From Panulirus ornatus (lineage: Eukaryota > Arthropoda > Malacostraca > Decapoda > Palinuridae), in the NCBI RefSeq assembly GCF_036320965.1, contig NC_092225.1, forward strand, positions 58,842,424 through 58,906,423: 64,000 nucleotides of DNA, read 5' to 3'. Positions 1-9,475 of this stretch are shown here, piece after piece. A program made the translations under genes and the position numbers. The notes below the pieces were generated by a model, which had not been told where the DNA came from, did no database searches, and saw only the letters and a program-made list of their open reading frames with translations. Position 1 is the first letter of the stretch. Every line of letters starts with the position of its first letter.

Positions 1-300
1 AGACTCTCTCCAGTCATCACCTAGACCTTATGCGCAAGTTCGAGAAGAGGTCTCTGCACATGTATCGCCACCGTCACCTCTTGCTGCCAGAGACCCCTCT
101 TCCCCGAGTTGCAGTGTAGCACTACAATCGCATCGAGCCTATACGAGCTAGTACAGATCGATTTATTGCACGGATGCAGTAATTCAATTGCTAGGTATCA
201 TGGCTTTAGGGAAAGGGTTCATGCTTTATCCGTCTACTAGACTTCTATGGCAAGTTTAGCTCCGTTTTACATCCCATTAATGGACAGACTGATTTTTCCT
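1..300. other. No recognisable feature
   Basis: No open frame, repeat unit or known element end is visible here. The first CR1/Jockey-like homology begins further right. Confidence 0.5.
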
Positions 301-399
301 AGAATGTCAAAGAGCCTTTAACGTTATGTCTCATCAGAGGTCAATAAGAAAGGTAAAGCTGCAGGCAAGAGGCACAAACATTCAACTGAGTGAAAATTA

Positions 400-1140
400 C
401 CTTTGTGGAAGAAAGATGAGGGCGTAGTTAATAGGCACGTCCTCAAAGTGGTATGGGATCACCAGTGGCGTACCAAAGGGCTCGTTCTTGGGTCCACAGA
501 TATTCTTGTGTATGTGAATGACTTGCCTGACGGACTGGAGTCCGACCAAAATTGTCGCCGAGAAACAGAATGATGACTGCATCAACTTGCATGGGGACCT
601 GGACAAACTCCAACGTTAGTGATATAACGAATGATGAAATTCAATCTAAGAATGAGGTGATGAGGACGGGACCCTGTGAAAATAAGGTCATGATGCGAAA
701 ATTACATCGTAGAAGGAGGTAAACTGATGGAATCTGCGCGTGAAAGAGGACTGAAGTCAGGCCAAATTCGTCGCCACAGCGGCACATGAAAGAGAAGTGT
801 AAAGGAGTTGAATACCTACTGGAACACGATTAGAATCGAATTCAAGGTACATGGATAAAGCCATGTTGAGTCATCGATTCACAACATACATTTGACCAGA
901 AGTATATCATGACGCACAACTCTATTCATTCCACTTAAAGAAGTACAACCATCTACCTGAGAGGCTCCAGAAAAGAGCAAATGACTTGGTACCTGCATTA
1001 AGAGGACTGAGCTACAATGACAGGCTTAGGGCTAAAAATGCTACCCACCTGGGTGATATTGACATTGAACAGTACCTTGTATGATGCAACACAAGAGTAA
1101 CCAGCAGCCTTGACTGCGAAGCTGAGCAAAGAGATATGAA
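400..1140 (+). pseudogene. CR1/Jockey-like LINE reverse transcriptase remnant
   Basis: A broken reverse transcriptase (RT) of a non-LTR retrotransposon. At 449-505 the plus strand reads WYGITSGVPKGSFLGP, the RT motif usually written SGVPQGSVLGPLLF, and a shifted frame then gives VYVNDLPDGLESD. The following frame reads INLHGDLDKLQR, typical of the stretch after the catalytic FADD box; the FADD box itself is lost to a deletion. Further on (about 959-1084) the frame reads ERLQKRANDLVPALRGLSY, the usual tail of these proteins. At least two frameshifts and several stops make it a dead copy. The clade is a judgement from motif style only; Jockey, CR1 and L2 cannot be separated here. Confidence 0.75.
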
Positions 1141-1319
1141 GGTCGTAAAGAGGTGAGGGCTTAGTGTAATATGCCTCTCCAAGCTTCGTCAACGCACATT
1201 AAGATGCTCCAAGAGCTAGCTCAGGAGACTGGCTGGAATAAAGTAACCAAAGAGATGGTGAATGCTGATCCAGAAGACGGTTCCCAACGATAGTAGAATT
1301 TTCTTCTCGTATCGTATAA

Positions 1320-1353
1320 AACACACACACACACACTCACACACACACACACG

Positions 1354-1403
<50 letters not shown>
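1320..1403. repeat. (CA)n microsatellite
   Basis: About 84 bases of CA dinucleotide with a few interruptions (TC, GC). It splits two fragments of CR1/Jockey-like LINE. Confidence 0.98.
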
Positions 1404-1404
<1 letters not shown>

Positions 1405-1409
1405 TCACG

Positions 1410-1700
1410 TCTGAGGAAATATTCAACAAGCTGTTCACATCCTACTTAAGGCCGGAACTAGAATATGCCTCTCAATTATGGTCATCGCACCCACAGAAAC
1501 AAAGAGCTAATAGAGAAAGTCTAGAGGAGAATAACAAAGATGGTACCTGAACGAAGAATGCAGAGTTACATGGAAAGACCAGAGGCCCTACATTTCCCCA
1601 GCGTAGAAGATAAAAAAGTGAGGGGTGACCTGATCACAACCAGTAAGGTTTTTAACAGACTGAAGACCTAGGCGGTGAACAGCTCCTCGAGAAGTGCAGG
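1410..1700 (+). pseudogene. CR1/Jockey-like LINE C-terminal fragment
   Basis: The plus frame at about 1438-1550 reads SYLRPELEYASQLWSSHPQK, the conserved block after the RT domain of CR1/Jockey-type LINEs (usual form VRPxLEYASxxWSPH). It continues, with frameshifts, through a segment resembling VRGDLITTYKVFNRLED (about 1618-1675). It overlaps in content with the element at 400-1140, so it is either a second truncated copy or the same element rearranged around the CA tract. It is not functional. Confidence 0.75.
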
Positions 1701-1920
1701 GACAACGCAACCAGACGACTCAATATGAAATAAATATACGATGAAAAAAATATGTGAAGACTTACTTTTAAATTTTAAGAGTATTTGATGAATGAGATAA
1801 AACTGATAAAGACGTGGTAACTACAGCACAGAGACTCTTAAGGAGTTGTATGATGGTAGACAATGCTCGAGTGATGGGGCCCCAGGACTAAAAAACTCCC
1901 CATACAGTACAGTACTGAAA

Positions 1921-1921
<1 letters not shown>

Positions 1922-1976
<55 letters not shown>
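1922..1976. repeat. (TA)n microsatellite
   Basis: Uninterrupted TA tract of about 55 bases, directly abutting the 3' end of the Penelope-like tail to its right. Confidence 0.98.
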
Positions 1977-1978
<2 letters not shown>

Positions 1979-2082
1979 CTATGAGTCCACAGGGAAAATG
2001 GAACACGAAAAGTTCCCAAGTGCACTTTCGTGTAATAATCACATCATCAGGGGAGACACAAGAGAGAAATATAACAGTCAGA

Positions 2083-2084
<2 letters not shown>
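1977..2084 (-). mobile_element. Penelope-like element 3' tail (PLE-1) with hammerhead-like core
   Basis: Near-identical to the 3' ends of the PLE copies at 6.5 kb and 7.5 kb but truncated to about 108 bases and flanked on both sides by (TA)n. On the minus strand it holds CTGATGA (2044-2050), a short hairpin, GAAA (2026-2029), a tiny hairpin and GGGA (2014-2017). That is the order of a type I hammerhead ribozyme, with stem I formed by TCCC and GGGA. Hammerhead motifs are established in Penelope-like elements. The first base pair of stem II is imperfect, so activity is uncertain. No coding sequence remains. Confidence 0.75.

Positions 2085-2151
<67 letters not shown>
2085..2151. repeat. (TA)n microsatellite
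   Basis: About 67 bases of TA separating a PLE tail from a SINE-B copy; the T-run that follows belongs to SINE-B. Confidence 0.98.
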
Positions 2152-2160
<9 letters not shown>

Positions 2161-2400
2161 TCTTTCTTTCAAACTATTCGCCATTTCCCGGGTTACCGAG
2201 GTAGCGTTAAGAACAGAGAACTGGGCCTTTGAGGGAATATCCTCACCTGGCCCCCTTCTCTGTTCCTTCTTTTGGAAAAATAAAAAAAAAAAATAATGAG
2301 AGGGGAGGATTTCCAGCCCCCCGCTCCCTCCCCTTTTAGTCGCCTTCTACGACACGCAGGGAATACGTGGGAAGTATTCTTTTTCCCCTATCCCCAGGGA

Positions 2401-2401
<1 letters not shown>
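2152..2401 (-). mobile_element. SINE-B copy 1 (short element sharing LINE-C tail)
   Basis: A 250-base non-coding element present five times in the window. In its inferred sense (minus) it starts CCCTGGGGATAGGGG, has a GTCG...CGAC hairpin and an A/T-rich middle, and ends in the module GCTACCTCG...CGGGAAATGGCGAA plus a GAAAGAAA tail next to (TA)n. The same tail module ends LINE-C, so this is probably a non-autonomous partner. No clear tRNA box A or box B is visible, so its 5' origin is unknown. TA flanks both sides. Confidence 0.8.

Positions 2402-2478
<77 letters not shown>
2402..2478. repeat. (TA)n microsatellite
   Basis: About 77 bases of TA between SINE-B and a second PLE tail. Confidence 0.98.
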
Positions 2479-2480
<2 letters not shown>

Positions 2481-2588
2481 CTATGAGTCCACAGGGAAAA
2501 TGGAACACGAAAAGTTCCCAAGTGAACTTTCGTGTAATAATCACATCATCAGGGGAGACACAAGAGAGAAATATAACAGTCAGATGAT
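2479..2588 (-). mobile_element. Penelope-like element 3' tail (PLE-1), second copy
   Basis: About 110 bases almost identical to the tail at 1977-2084, differing by a few substitutions, again with TA on both sides. The hammerhead-like core is kept on the minus strand: CTGATGA opposite 2546-2552 and GAAA about 20 bases downstream. Two such tails this close, both truncated at about the same place, suggest duplication of the whole TA/tail unit or repeated short insertions. Confidence 0.75.
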
Positions 2589-2593
2589 ATATA

Positions 2594-2676
<83 letters not shown>
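2586..2676. repeat. (TA)n microsatellite
   Basis: About 90 bases of TA with one TATTTA interruption. Confidence 0.98.
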
Positions 2677-2678
<2 letters not shown>

Positions 2679-2909
2679 TAGAATCTACAAAGCCAGAAGT
2701 ATTGAGAATTAAAATAGCAACATATTAATAGAAGTGGATGCACCGCAAACAGCGTGGAGTGATTTGTTACTGTCACTTTCCGAATGTTGGCTCGCTGTGT
2801 TCTTCTTGTTAATCATCAGCTTCGAGACCCTGAGGATGCGGTCATGAAATACATCACGTACTGACAGGAACAGCGGAGGAAGACGTCTTCCTCCTCATAC
2901 AGGAGAGTT

Positions 2910-2911
<2 letters not shown>

Positions 2912-2947
<36 letters not shown>
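2912..2947. repeat. (CA)n microsatellite
   Basis: Perfect CA repeat of about 36 bases. Confidence 0.98.
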
Positions 2948-2949
<2 letters not shown>

Positions 2950-2964
2950 TATCAAGCTATCTAT

Positions 2965-3062
2965 CGAAATCCTCTCCTGGTCCTCGAAATCCTCCCCTAG
3001 TCCTCGAAATCCTCTCCTGGTCCTCGAATTCCTCTCCTGGTCCTCGAAATCCTCTCCTGGTG
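2965..3062. repeat. 20-bp minisatellite, about 5 copies
   Basis: Unit close to CCTCGAAATCCTCTCCTGGT repeated five times with single-base differences. The minus-strand frame with repeated GEDFEDQE is only this repeat translated. Confidence 0.9.
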
Positions 3063-3419
3063 CCAGCCATGCATCTAGGAAGGGAGCCTCTCCCTGCACA
3101 CACTTCTCGTTGTGAGACGTTCACGTGACAGATGCTTAAAGAGTTATAAGACTCAAAAGATAAAAGATTGCTCTAAGTTGTTATCGTTATGCATTTCTTT
3201 AAGAGTGTCTTACGTCAAGATATCTAATCCAGGAAAACACCTAACGTTAAAAAATCATAACATTAAGCCAGGTAGAATGACACTAATTCCTCTTTTGTGT
3301 CAGTAACAATTTCTTTCGTTCTTCCTGGCTTAACCTACATCCGCTTTTGTGCAAAATTCTACATTAGAAGAAATACAGTTACATATGAAAGAAGATAAAT
3401 CACGTTGTCCAGTAAAGAT

Positions 3420-3590
3420 AATTGTAGTAATAGTAATGATAATAATAATATTCACAATCATGACAACAGTAACAATAATAGTAACAAAAATGATTATGAC
3501 AATAATGATAATAATGATAATAATAATATAACAATGATAATAGTAATATCAACAATAGTGATAATAATAACAATGATAAATAATCTGTTC
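3420..3590. repeat. Complex (AAT/ATG) microsatellite
   Basis: Imperfect AAT, AAC and ATG triplets; open in several frames purely because of composition. Confidence 0.9.
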
Positions 3591-3639
3591 AAGCTTATAA
3601 TCAAACTAATATCTTTCTTTCACTTGCTCCAGGACTCAA

Positions 3640-3790
3640 TTTACTGATCCTTTGAGCGCGACGGTACAAACCTTGAACACAGCGTTGCGACCCTTGTGCA
3701 CGTTGACCTGACCCTAAAAGCGTCAGGTCAAAGGCCAGACCAACACACCCAACGACCACACCGTCGTGCTCCAGGGCACTCACGTTTCAG
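3640..3790 (+). repeat. Dispersed repeat E, copy with DR1-like site
   Basis: Contains the phrases that recur at 9.4, 14.2, 28.2, 32.5, 44.8 and 45.6 kb: a GTCAAAGGCCAG core followed or preceded by CGACGGTAC and CGTCGTGCTC. At 3725-3737 it reads AGGTCAAAGGCCA, a DR1-like nuclear-receptor half-site pair with one mismatch. No coding capacity or terminal repeats are seen. Confidence 0.55.
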
Positions 3791-5215
3791 GGTGGGTCAA
3801 AACTGGGTCATTCTCTAAGGTAAGGAGAGTCTACAAGCCTACGCAATAGTCCTACGCAAAGCTCAAGGGCGTAGCCATCGCCACCACAGACTCATCCAAG
3901 CTTCAAATAAAGTAAGAAATACTGAATACATATCATTCTACTGAAATATCCGCAATCTAGATGTTTCTAGAGGTACTTTTTTCCCCCAATTATACAAGTA
4001 ACACCGAAAGAGTTGTAATGCCCTGTCGTGCCAAAGGACGGGCGGCCTAGAACGCCTATGGCGAAGGTTCTTGAGAGACGAGGAAGCCACATATGACCAT
4101 CACGTACCACCCTTACGGTACCGCCCCCCACACGTACAGTGTTGATGGTACCGCTAAAACCTATGATACAAAACACGAAATAAATTAAATACAGACGAAA
4201 TACATTGCATGTTAACCATGGCAAATGTCTAGGTATATTTTGAAAGGATGTTTAAACGAAAAGGAGCTGCCATATTGTGACATGTGAATTCGGTGAACGT
4301 AACATCGAAAATTTCATTCCTTTGCCTTACCTTTAAAATCATGACCCAAATGTACAGCACACTGAAAGAAACTTGAAAAAGGCTTCAGTTACTTTGAACT
4401 TGCACGACTGTTTTGTGTCGTAGTGGAAGACCACACCCTTTGCAGTGCTGTGTTATAGACTCGTATCAATGTCATATTTCGTGTCACTTGAGTTTTATAG
4501 TCACGCAGCAATATACTCAAGTCATTTGCTCAGAAACGGCTACTTTGAACACATCTATTTACCATCATGATGAGACTTATATCCTCTGATATATAAACAT
4601 CTAACACCAATACTGTACATTTCCATTTTTATTGCAGGCGAAAGTTGAATTCCACTTTGCGAGTAAGAAGCAATTCAACCACATTTCTTGGGATTAAGGA
4701 CACCGACACAGTATCTCCTCAAAGGTCTTGATCAAAAACTCCTCCAGCAAGATCGAGAGGAAATCTGCCAACTCAGAGTGAATCTACCTCTGTGCACGAA
4801 AACAAGTTGTGTATAATCAAATACCGCATCAAATGGTGTTTGATTTTCCCTCGGTGTTCTCTTAACATCCTTATAATCTCTTTAGGGAAATATGCAACAT
4901 ATATAATAACGGACGACAACTATGTCAATTAAAACCCTCTTAATTAAAGCACTACTACTATACTATGAAACATTATGTACCGCCCAAAATCATGGGACAG
5001 GATAGAGTCAGCAGTGGTGAGTGATGTTAGAAATGGTAGGATCAGCATAGGTCTTATGTCTGGCAGGTCGAGGGTGATGTTACGGGACTGTGGCGGTGAT
5101 GTCTATCAACAGGCGGGTCTAAGGATGGCTGATGATGTCCAGAACGGAGGCAGTGATGTAAGCAGTGGCAGTGATGACGACTGGGATGTCAGGACTTGGT
5201 GGTCATGACGTCAGG
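3791..5215. other. Unassigned sequence, no gene supported
   Basis: Unique-looking, moderately AT-rich DNA. The longest frames (85 residues on the minus strand at 3967-4224, 77 residues on the plus strand at 4975-5208) match no family recognisable by eye and have no splice or signal context. I see nothing else. Confidence 0.4.
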
Positions 5216-5259
5216 AGAGGGACATCGAGAATACAGGGGACTGAATATCGCTTGTGTCC

Positions 5260-5450
5260 GAAGGACGAGTCATCATCCCTGTGCTATGATGACTGGACGT
5301 GACGTCACGCCAACTGTGCGCTAAGGACGAGAAATTCACACCACTTGTGCCCTGAGGACTGAACACCACACGTGTGCCTTAAGGACGGAACATCACCTAC
5401 GTGCTCTAAGGACTTGACTATGCCTTGAGGACTGGACATCAAACACCATT
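5260..5450. repeat. Degenerate tandem repeat, unit about 30-37 bp
   Basis: Recurring phrases of the type AAGGACGGAACATCAC and TGAGGACTGGACATC spaced about 30-37 bases apart. Units are strongly diverged. Confidence 0.55.
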
Positions 5451-5471
5451 TAATGTAGGATGTTAAAGATC

Positions 5472-5474
<3 letters not shown>

Positions 5475-5561
<87 letters not shown>
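5475..5561. repeat. (GA)n microsatellite
   Basis: About 87 bases of perfect GA repeat. Confidence 0.98.
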
Positions 5562-5564
<3 letters not shown>

Positions 5565-6442
5565 CTTCCAGAGACAGCCAATTAGACCCCCCCCCTAACC
5601 CACTGTACATAAATTAGAAAACCCCACCAAACACATCTGCCCCACACACATACTGAAGAGCCCAGACAAAGGCAAACCCAGAGGGAGATGAGCAGCAACA
5701 CCTTCCTCCAACCGTACAACTCACACACATACAACACTGGCCGACCTGGGATTGCAACAGCCTTGACACATCATATAACACGAGCCTCACAGCGTCCTCA
5801 TCCCGTTTTCTACCAGCTGCGCGAACAGGCACACATCTAGCCACTAAGGCCAACGCGCAGACGGGCGGATTCACCTCACTTCAAAGCGCCGCAGCGCCTG
5901 AGTTGGTCAACGAGGAATAATCTGTGTGGATGGCGTCATGACTCTTTGGGGGTCAGAGGTCAAGCCAGCGATCCCAGGGGGTGGGATGGGGAGGAGTGAT
6001 CATCGCGCAAGGCTAGGAGAAACTGTTCAAGGTGAGCTTCTTGCTAAGTTGTTAATGAGAGCATTTGTCGTGAATATTAGCAAAACGAAAATAGAATAGA
6101 AAATGGATAAAACACCTCTGCGCTCGAACCTGGGAAGCGGGAGAGGGTAGTAATACAGGAGGAGGAGATCGAGGGCAACCTACGTAATCATACATCAAAA
6201 TCAACTTCTGGGGTTCCATGTCGATTTATTTATTTCATTTCCAATGACAATCTCTCCAACGGTTTTTACTCCATCACTCCTCCTTTAATTCTCCCTCCAT
6301 CATTAGCCCTTCCCCTCCAGCATTATAATACTGCTGCTTTCCTCTCTTTCCTTGGTTACTGGAAATAGGTTGAACTGCAAAAACACTTCTAAAGCAAAAT
6401 GGTTTCGAGTATATGAATTACCGTCGGAGATTTTACACACAC

Positions 6443-6446
<4 letters not shown>
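5562..6446. other. Unassigned sequence
   Basis: Mixed-composition DNA. An 86-residue minus frame (5614-5874) is unremarkable. No repeat, RNA gene or domain is recognised. Confidence 0.4.

Positions 6447-6519
<73 letters not shown>
6447..6519. repeat. (TA)n microsatellite
   Basis: About 72 bases of TA, near the 3' end of the minus-strand PLE copy. Confidence 0.98.
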
Positions 6520-6523
<4 letters not shown>

Positions 6524-6549
6524 AAGGATCACAATTTTGCGCGTGATCA

Positions 6550-7265
6550 AGTATATTTCTATGAGTCCACGGGGAAAATGAAACACGGTAAGTTCCCAAG
6601 TGCAGTTTCGTGTAATAATCACATCAGCGGGGGAGATACAAGAAAGAAATATAAGTCAGTTGATATACAACGAAGAGACGTAGCTAGGACGCCATTTGGT
6701 AAACAAGTTGTTGTCCAAGACAGACAACGAGCCTATCATGAACATATTATGTGGAAAAGAAGGGGAATTGTTCACAAACTTTATAAACAATAAAGCTATA
6801 CAATTTGTATAGACCTTCATTAATGTCAATGTTATAAGTCTTTGTGTATCTAGTAATAGAAGATTCAATGATATTTCTCGTGGTACTGCAGTTAGAGTTA
6901 ATAACTGAGATGCCATTACTTCAGACAATACAATGATCATAGTTTTTAACGAGATTGAACAAGGCATTTGATTCTTGTCCTGTTCGTATTCTATATCTAT
7001 GTTGCTTAAGTCTAACAGAAAGATCCTTACCAGTCTGCCCAACATAAAACTGATCACAGTTTCTACATGGCACTTCATAGATGCATCCAGGAGAATTTTC
7101 TGGTGAGTTCTTGATTAAGATATTCTTTATAGTATTATTGTTGCTGAAGGCAATATTTACATTAAAGGATTTAAGCAGCATGGGAAGTAAAGTTATTATC
7201 AAAAGGGAGAACTAAAAGATTCTTGGTGTCAATAGGAGGTTTGGGTTCAACTCCATGAAATCATT
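6550..7265 (-). pseudogene. Penelope-like element (PLE-1): GIY-YIG endonuclease end and 3' tail
   Basis: The 3' part of a Penelope-like retroelement on the minus strand. It runs from a NLLVLPFDNNFTS-like segment (about 7220-7190, frameshifted) into an open 93-codon stretch at 7202-6921 containing GCIYEVPCRNCDQFYVGQTG. That is the GIY-YIG endonuclease start (IYEVPC...YVGQTG) followed by KDLSVRLKQH with the usual basic helix. The frame is stopped by TGA at 6921-6923 where relatives usually have Trp. It then continues in the same frame (TTRNIIESSI, NEGLYKLYSFIV) before the non-coding tail. The reverse transcriptase part is missing. In the tail, the hammerhead core CTGATGA is mutated by two substitutions in this copy. 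It faces a second PLE fragment head to head. Confidence 0.85.
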
Positions 7266-7267
7266 TC

Positions 7268-7289
7268 TTTGCTAACTTAAGTTAGCAAA
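7268..7289. repeat. Perfect 22-bp palindrome at PLE junction
   Basis: A perfect dyad centred on the AATT of CTTAAG, with 11-base arms reading TTTGCTAACTT. It sits exactly where the minus-strand PLE ends and the plus-strand PLE begins, so it probably marks the head-to-head junction. Confidence 0.85.
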
Positions 7290-7299
7290 ATATTATAAC

Positions 7300-7570
7300 C
7301 TTAATATTAGTGAAGGTCTATACAAATTGGATAGCTTTATTGTTGATAGAATTTGTAAACAATTCCCCCTCTTGTCCACATATGTTTATGATAACGCTCG
7401 TTGTCTGTCTTGGACAACAACTTTTTACCAAATGGCGTCCTAGCAACGTCTCTTTGTTGTATATCAACTGACTTATATTTCTTTCTTGTATCTCCTCTGA
7501 TGATGTGATTATAACACGAAAGTGCACTTGGGAACTTATCGTGTGTCATTTTCCCCGTGGACTCATAGGA
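7300..7570 (+). pseudogene. Penelope-like element (PLE-1) 3' end, inverted partner
   Basis: Plus-strand copy of the last part of PLE-1. The frame from about 7310 reads EGLYKLDSFIVDRICKQFPL, the C-terminal extension seen after the GIY-YIG domain of the minus-strand neighbour, then runs into stops and the tail. The tail keeps a hammerhead-like core: CTGATGA (7497-7503), a GTG/CAC hairpin, GAAA (7518-7521), a 3-bp stem III and GGGA (7530-7533), with predicted cleavage after 7529. It ends in CCCCGTGGACTCATAGGAA next to a TA/CATA tract. Confidence 0.8.
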
Positions 7571-7622
7571 ATATATATACATACATACATATATACATAT
7601 ACATATATATATGTATATATAT
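7571..7622. repeat. (TA/CATA)n microsatellite
   Basis: Imperfect TA and CATA units between a PLE tail and the truncated 5' end of LINE-C copy 1. Confidence 0.95.
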
Positions 7623-8532
7623 AGTTTGGTAAAGTGTGTGGAAGAAGAAAGTTAAGAGTAAATGTGAATAAGAGCAAGGTTATTAGGTACAGTAGGGTTG
7701 AGGGTCAAGTCAATTGGTAGGTAAGTTTGAATGGAGAAAAACTGGAGGAAGTGAAGTGTTTTAGATATCTGGGAGTGGATCTGGCAGCGGATGGAACCAT
7801 GGAAGCGGAAGTGGATCATAGGGTGGGGGAGGGGGCGAAAATTCTGGGGGCCTTGAAGAATGTGTGGAAGTCGAGAACATTATCTCGGAAAGCAAAAATG
7901 GGTATGTTTGAAGGAATAGTGGTTCCAACAATGTTGTATGGTTGCGAGGCGTGGACTATGGATAGAGTTGTGCGCAGGAGGATGGATGTGCTGGAAATGA
8001 GATGTTTGAGGACAATGTGTGGTGTGAGGTGGTTTGATCGAGTGAGTAACGTAAGGGTAAGAGAGATGTGTGGAAATAAAAAGAGCGTGGTTGAGAGAGC
8101 AGAAGAGGGTGTTTTGAAGTGGTTTGGTCACATGGAGAGAATGAGTGAGGAAAGATTGACCAAGAGGATATATGTGTCGGAGGTGGAGGGAACGAGGAGA
8201 AGAGGGAGACCAAATTGGAGGTGGAAAGATGGAGTGAAAAAGATTTTGTGTGATCTGGGCCTGAACATGCAGGAGGGTGAAAGGAGGGCAAGGAATAGAG
8301 TGAATTGGAGCGATGTGGTATACCGGGGTTGACGTGCTGTCAGTGGATTGAATCGGGGCATGTGAAGCGTCTGGGGTAAACCATGGAAAGCTGTGTAGGT
8401 ATGTATATTTGCGTGTGTGGACGTATGTATATACATGTGTATGGGGGGGGGGGGGGTTGGGCCATTTCTTTCGTCTGTTTCCTTGCGCTACCTCGCAAAC
8501 GCGGGAGACAGCGACAAAGTATAATAAAATAA

Positions 8533-8535
<3 letters not shown>
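7623..8535 (+). mobile_element. LINE-C copy 1: RTE-like non-LTR retrotransposon, 5'-truncated
   Basis: The 3' 0.9 kb of a non-LTR retrotransposon. The frame starts just after the catalytic FADD box of the RT and reads FGKVCGRRKLRVNVNKSKV, then CFRYLGVDL (RT motif E region), VVPTMLYGCEAW, GVLKWFGHMERM and GRPNWRWKDGVKK. These blocks follow the RT domain in RTE-like LINEs. One in-frame stop (TAG, 7718-7720) stands where the copy at 17.3 kb has GAG; from Met 7727 it is open for 201 codons to TGA at 8330-8332. The 3' UTR contains a G-run (8441-8455) and ends with GCGCTACCTCG...GCGACAAAGTATAATAAAATAAATA followed by (TA)n. It is very similar to copy 2, so insertion was recent. The RTE assignment is inferred from motif style. 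Confidence 0.85.

Positions 8536-8587
<52 letters not shown>
8536..8587. repeat. (TA)n tail of LINE-C copy 1
   Basis: TA tract immediately after the LINE 3' end; it may be the element's own tail or its target. Confidence 0.95.

Positions 8588-8621
<34 letters not shown>
8588..8621. repeat. (CA)n microsatellite
   Basis: CA tract continuing directly from the TA tract. Confidence 0.97.
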
Positions 8622-8625
<4 letters not shown>

Positions 8626-8796
8626 TACTCTATAGCTGAGAGAGGAGAGAGAAATCATACAAGATAACGTATGTCCAGCAGTAAATGGTGGGCATAAAGG
8701 GAAACTTGTTTTTAATCTTAAAGTATCTGAGCGGGAAAGATACAAAACGCTCAAGTCGTGAACAAAACCTGGAAAGAGAACAGAAATGGCCATATC

Positions 8797-8990
8797 TAGG
8801 TGCTGGAAAATAGGCACCTCCTCAGAGCTGGAAAACGGACACTTCCCAATGCTAGAAAACGGAAACGTCCCCGGGTCTGGAAAATGAAAACGTGTCTATC
8901 CTTGGAAAATGGAGTCGTTCTGAATACTGGAGAATGGAATCGTTCCCAGAACTGGGAAAGAGAAACGTTCCCAGTTCTGGAAACTATCAT
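8797..8990. repeat. Degenerate minisatellite, unit about 27 bp
   Basis: About seven diverged copies of a CTGGAAAACGGAAACGTTCCCA-like unit (for example at 8831, 8854 and 8878). Open frames on both strands are a by-product. Confidence 0.75.
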
Positions 8991-8999
8991 ACCTGACGC

Positions 9000-9350
9000 C
9001 CAGACTGCTCCTTACTGCATGTGTACCCCCTCTCTTGTGCTGCCACCACCCATCCCCACGTAATGTATGAGAGGATTTCACCTGGAATTAATTACCATCA
9101 TAATGCTCATGCCTTAACCCCATCCAAACGCTACACCACCTCCTGCTTTCCTCGAAGAGCTGATCTGTGGCGTTCTCTTCCTCCTCGCGTCTTTCCCTCT
9201 TTCGTTTACTTTGTCCACCTTTTAGAAGTCTCGTCTATAAGTACCTGTAGAACCCTGGATCATTTCTGCATCTTTTTTTGTCTATTTTTTCCCATGAGGA
9301 TCTTGATAAGGGCATGTTTTTTTTTTCCACAATGAAAAGAAGAATCATGT
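9000..9350. other. Unassigned sequence
   Basis: Pyrimidine-rich stretch with short T-runs; nothing recognised. Confidence 0.4.
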
Positions 9351-9354
9351 GCAT

Positions 9355-9475
9355 GACTGCACGACCCTTGTGTATAATGGTTTAGTCTTTAACCTGACCC
9401 CCTAAATGGTCAAGTCAAAGGCCAGGTCATCATACCGAAGGGTCGTACCGTCGCGCTCGAGGAATTAACATAACC
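9355..9475 (+). repeat. Dispersed repeat E, copy
   Basis: Holds AAGTCAAAGGCCA (9412-9424), followed by GGTCATCATACC, GGGTCGTACCGTCGCGCTC and related phrases found at the other repeat E loci. Confidence 0.6.

Noticed and set aside
1216..1404. VCVCVC-rich and THTHTH-rich frames at CA/GT tracts
   Set aside because: Pure translation of dinucleotide repeats, open in several frames at once.
2296..2712. 138-residue plus frame rich in IYIYIY, and all similar frames
   Set aside because: Translation of (TA)n through element pieces; the mirror frames on the minus strand are equally open.
7880..8620. 246-residue minus frame opposite LINE-C copy 1, and the similar 257-residue frame at 17626-18399
   Set aside because: Antisense shadows of the LINE-C coding frame; the sense strand carries the RT motifs.
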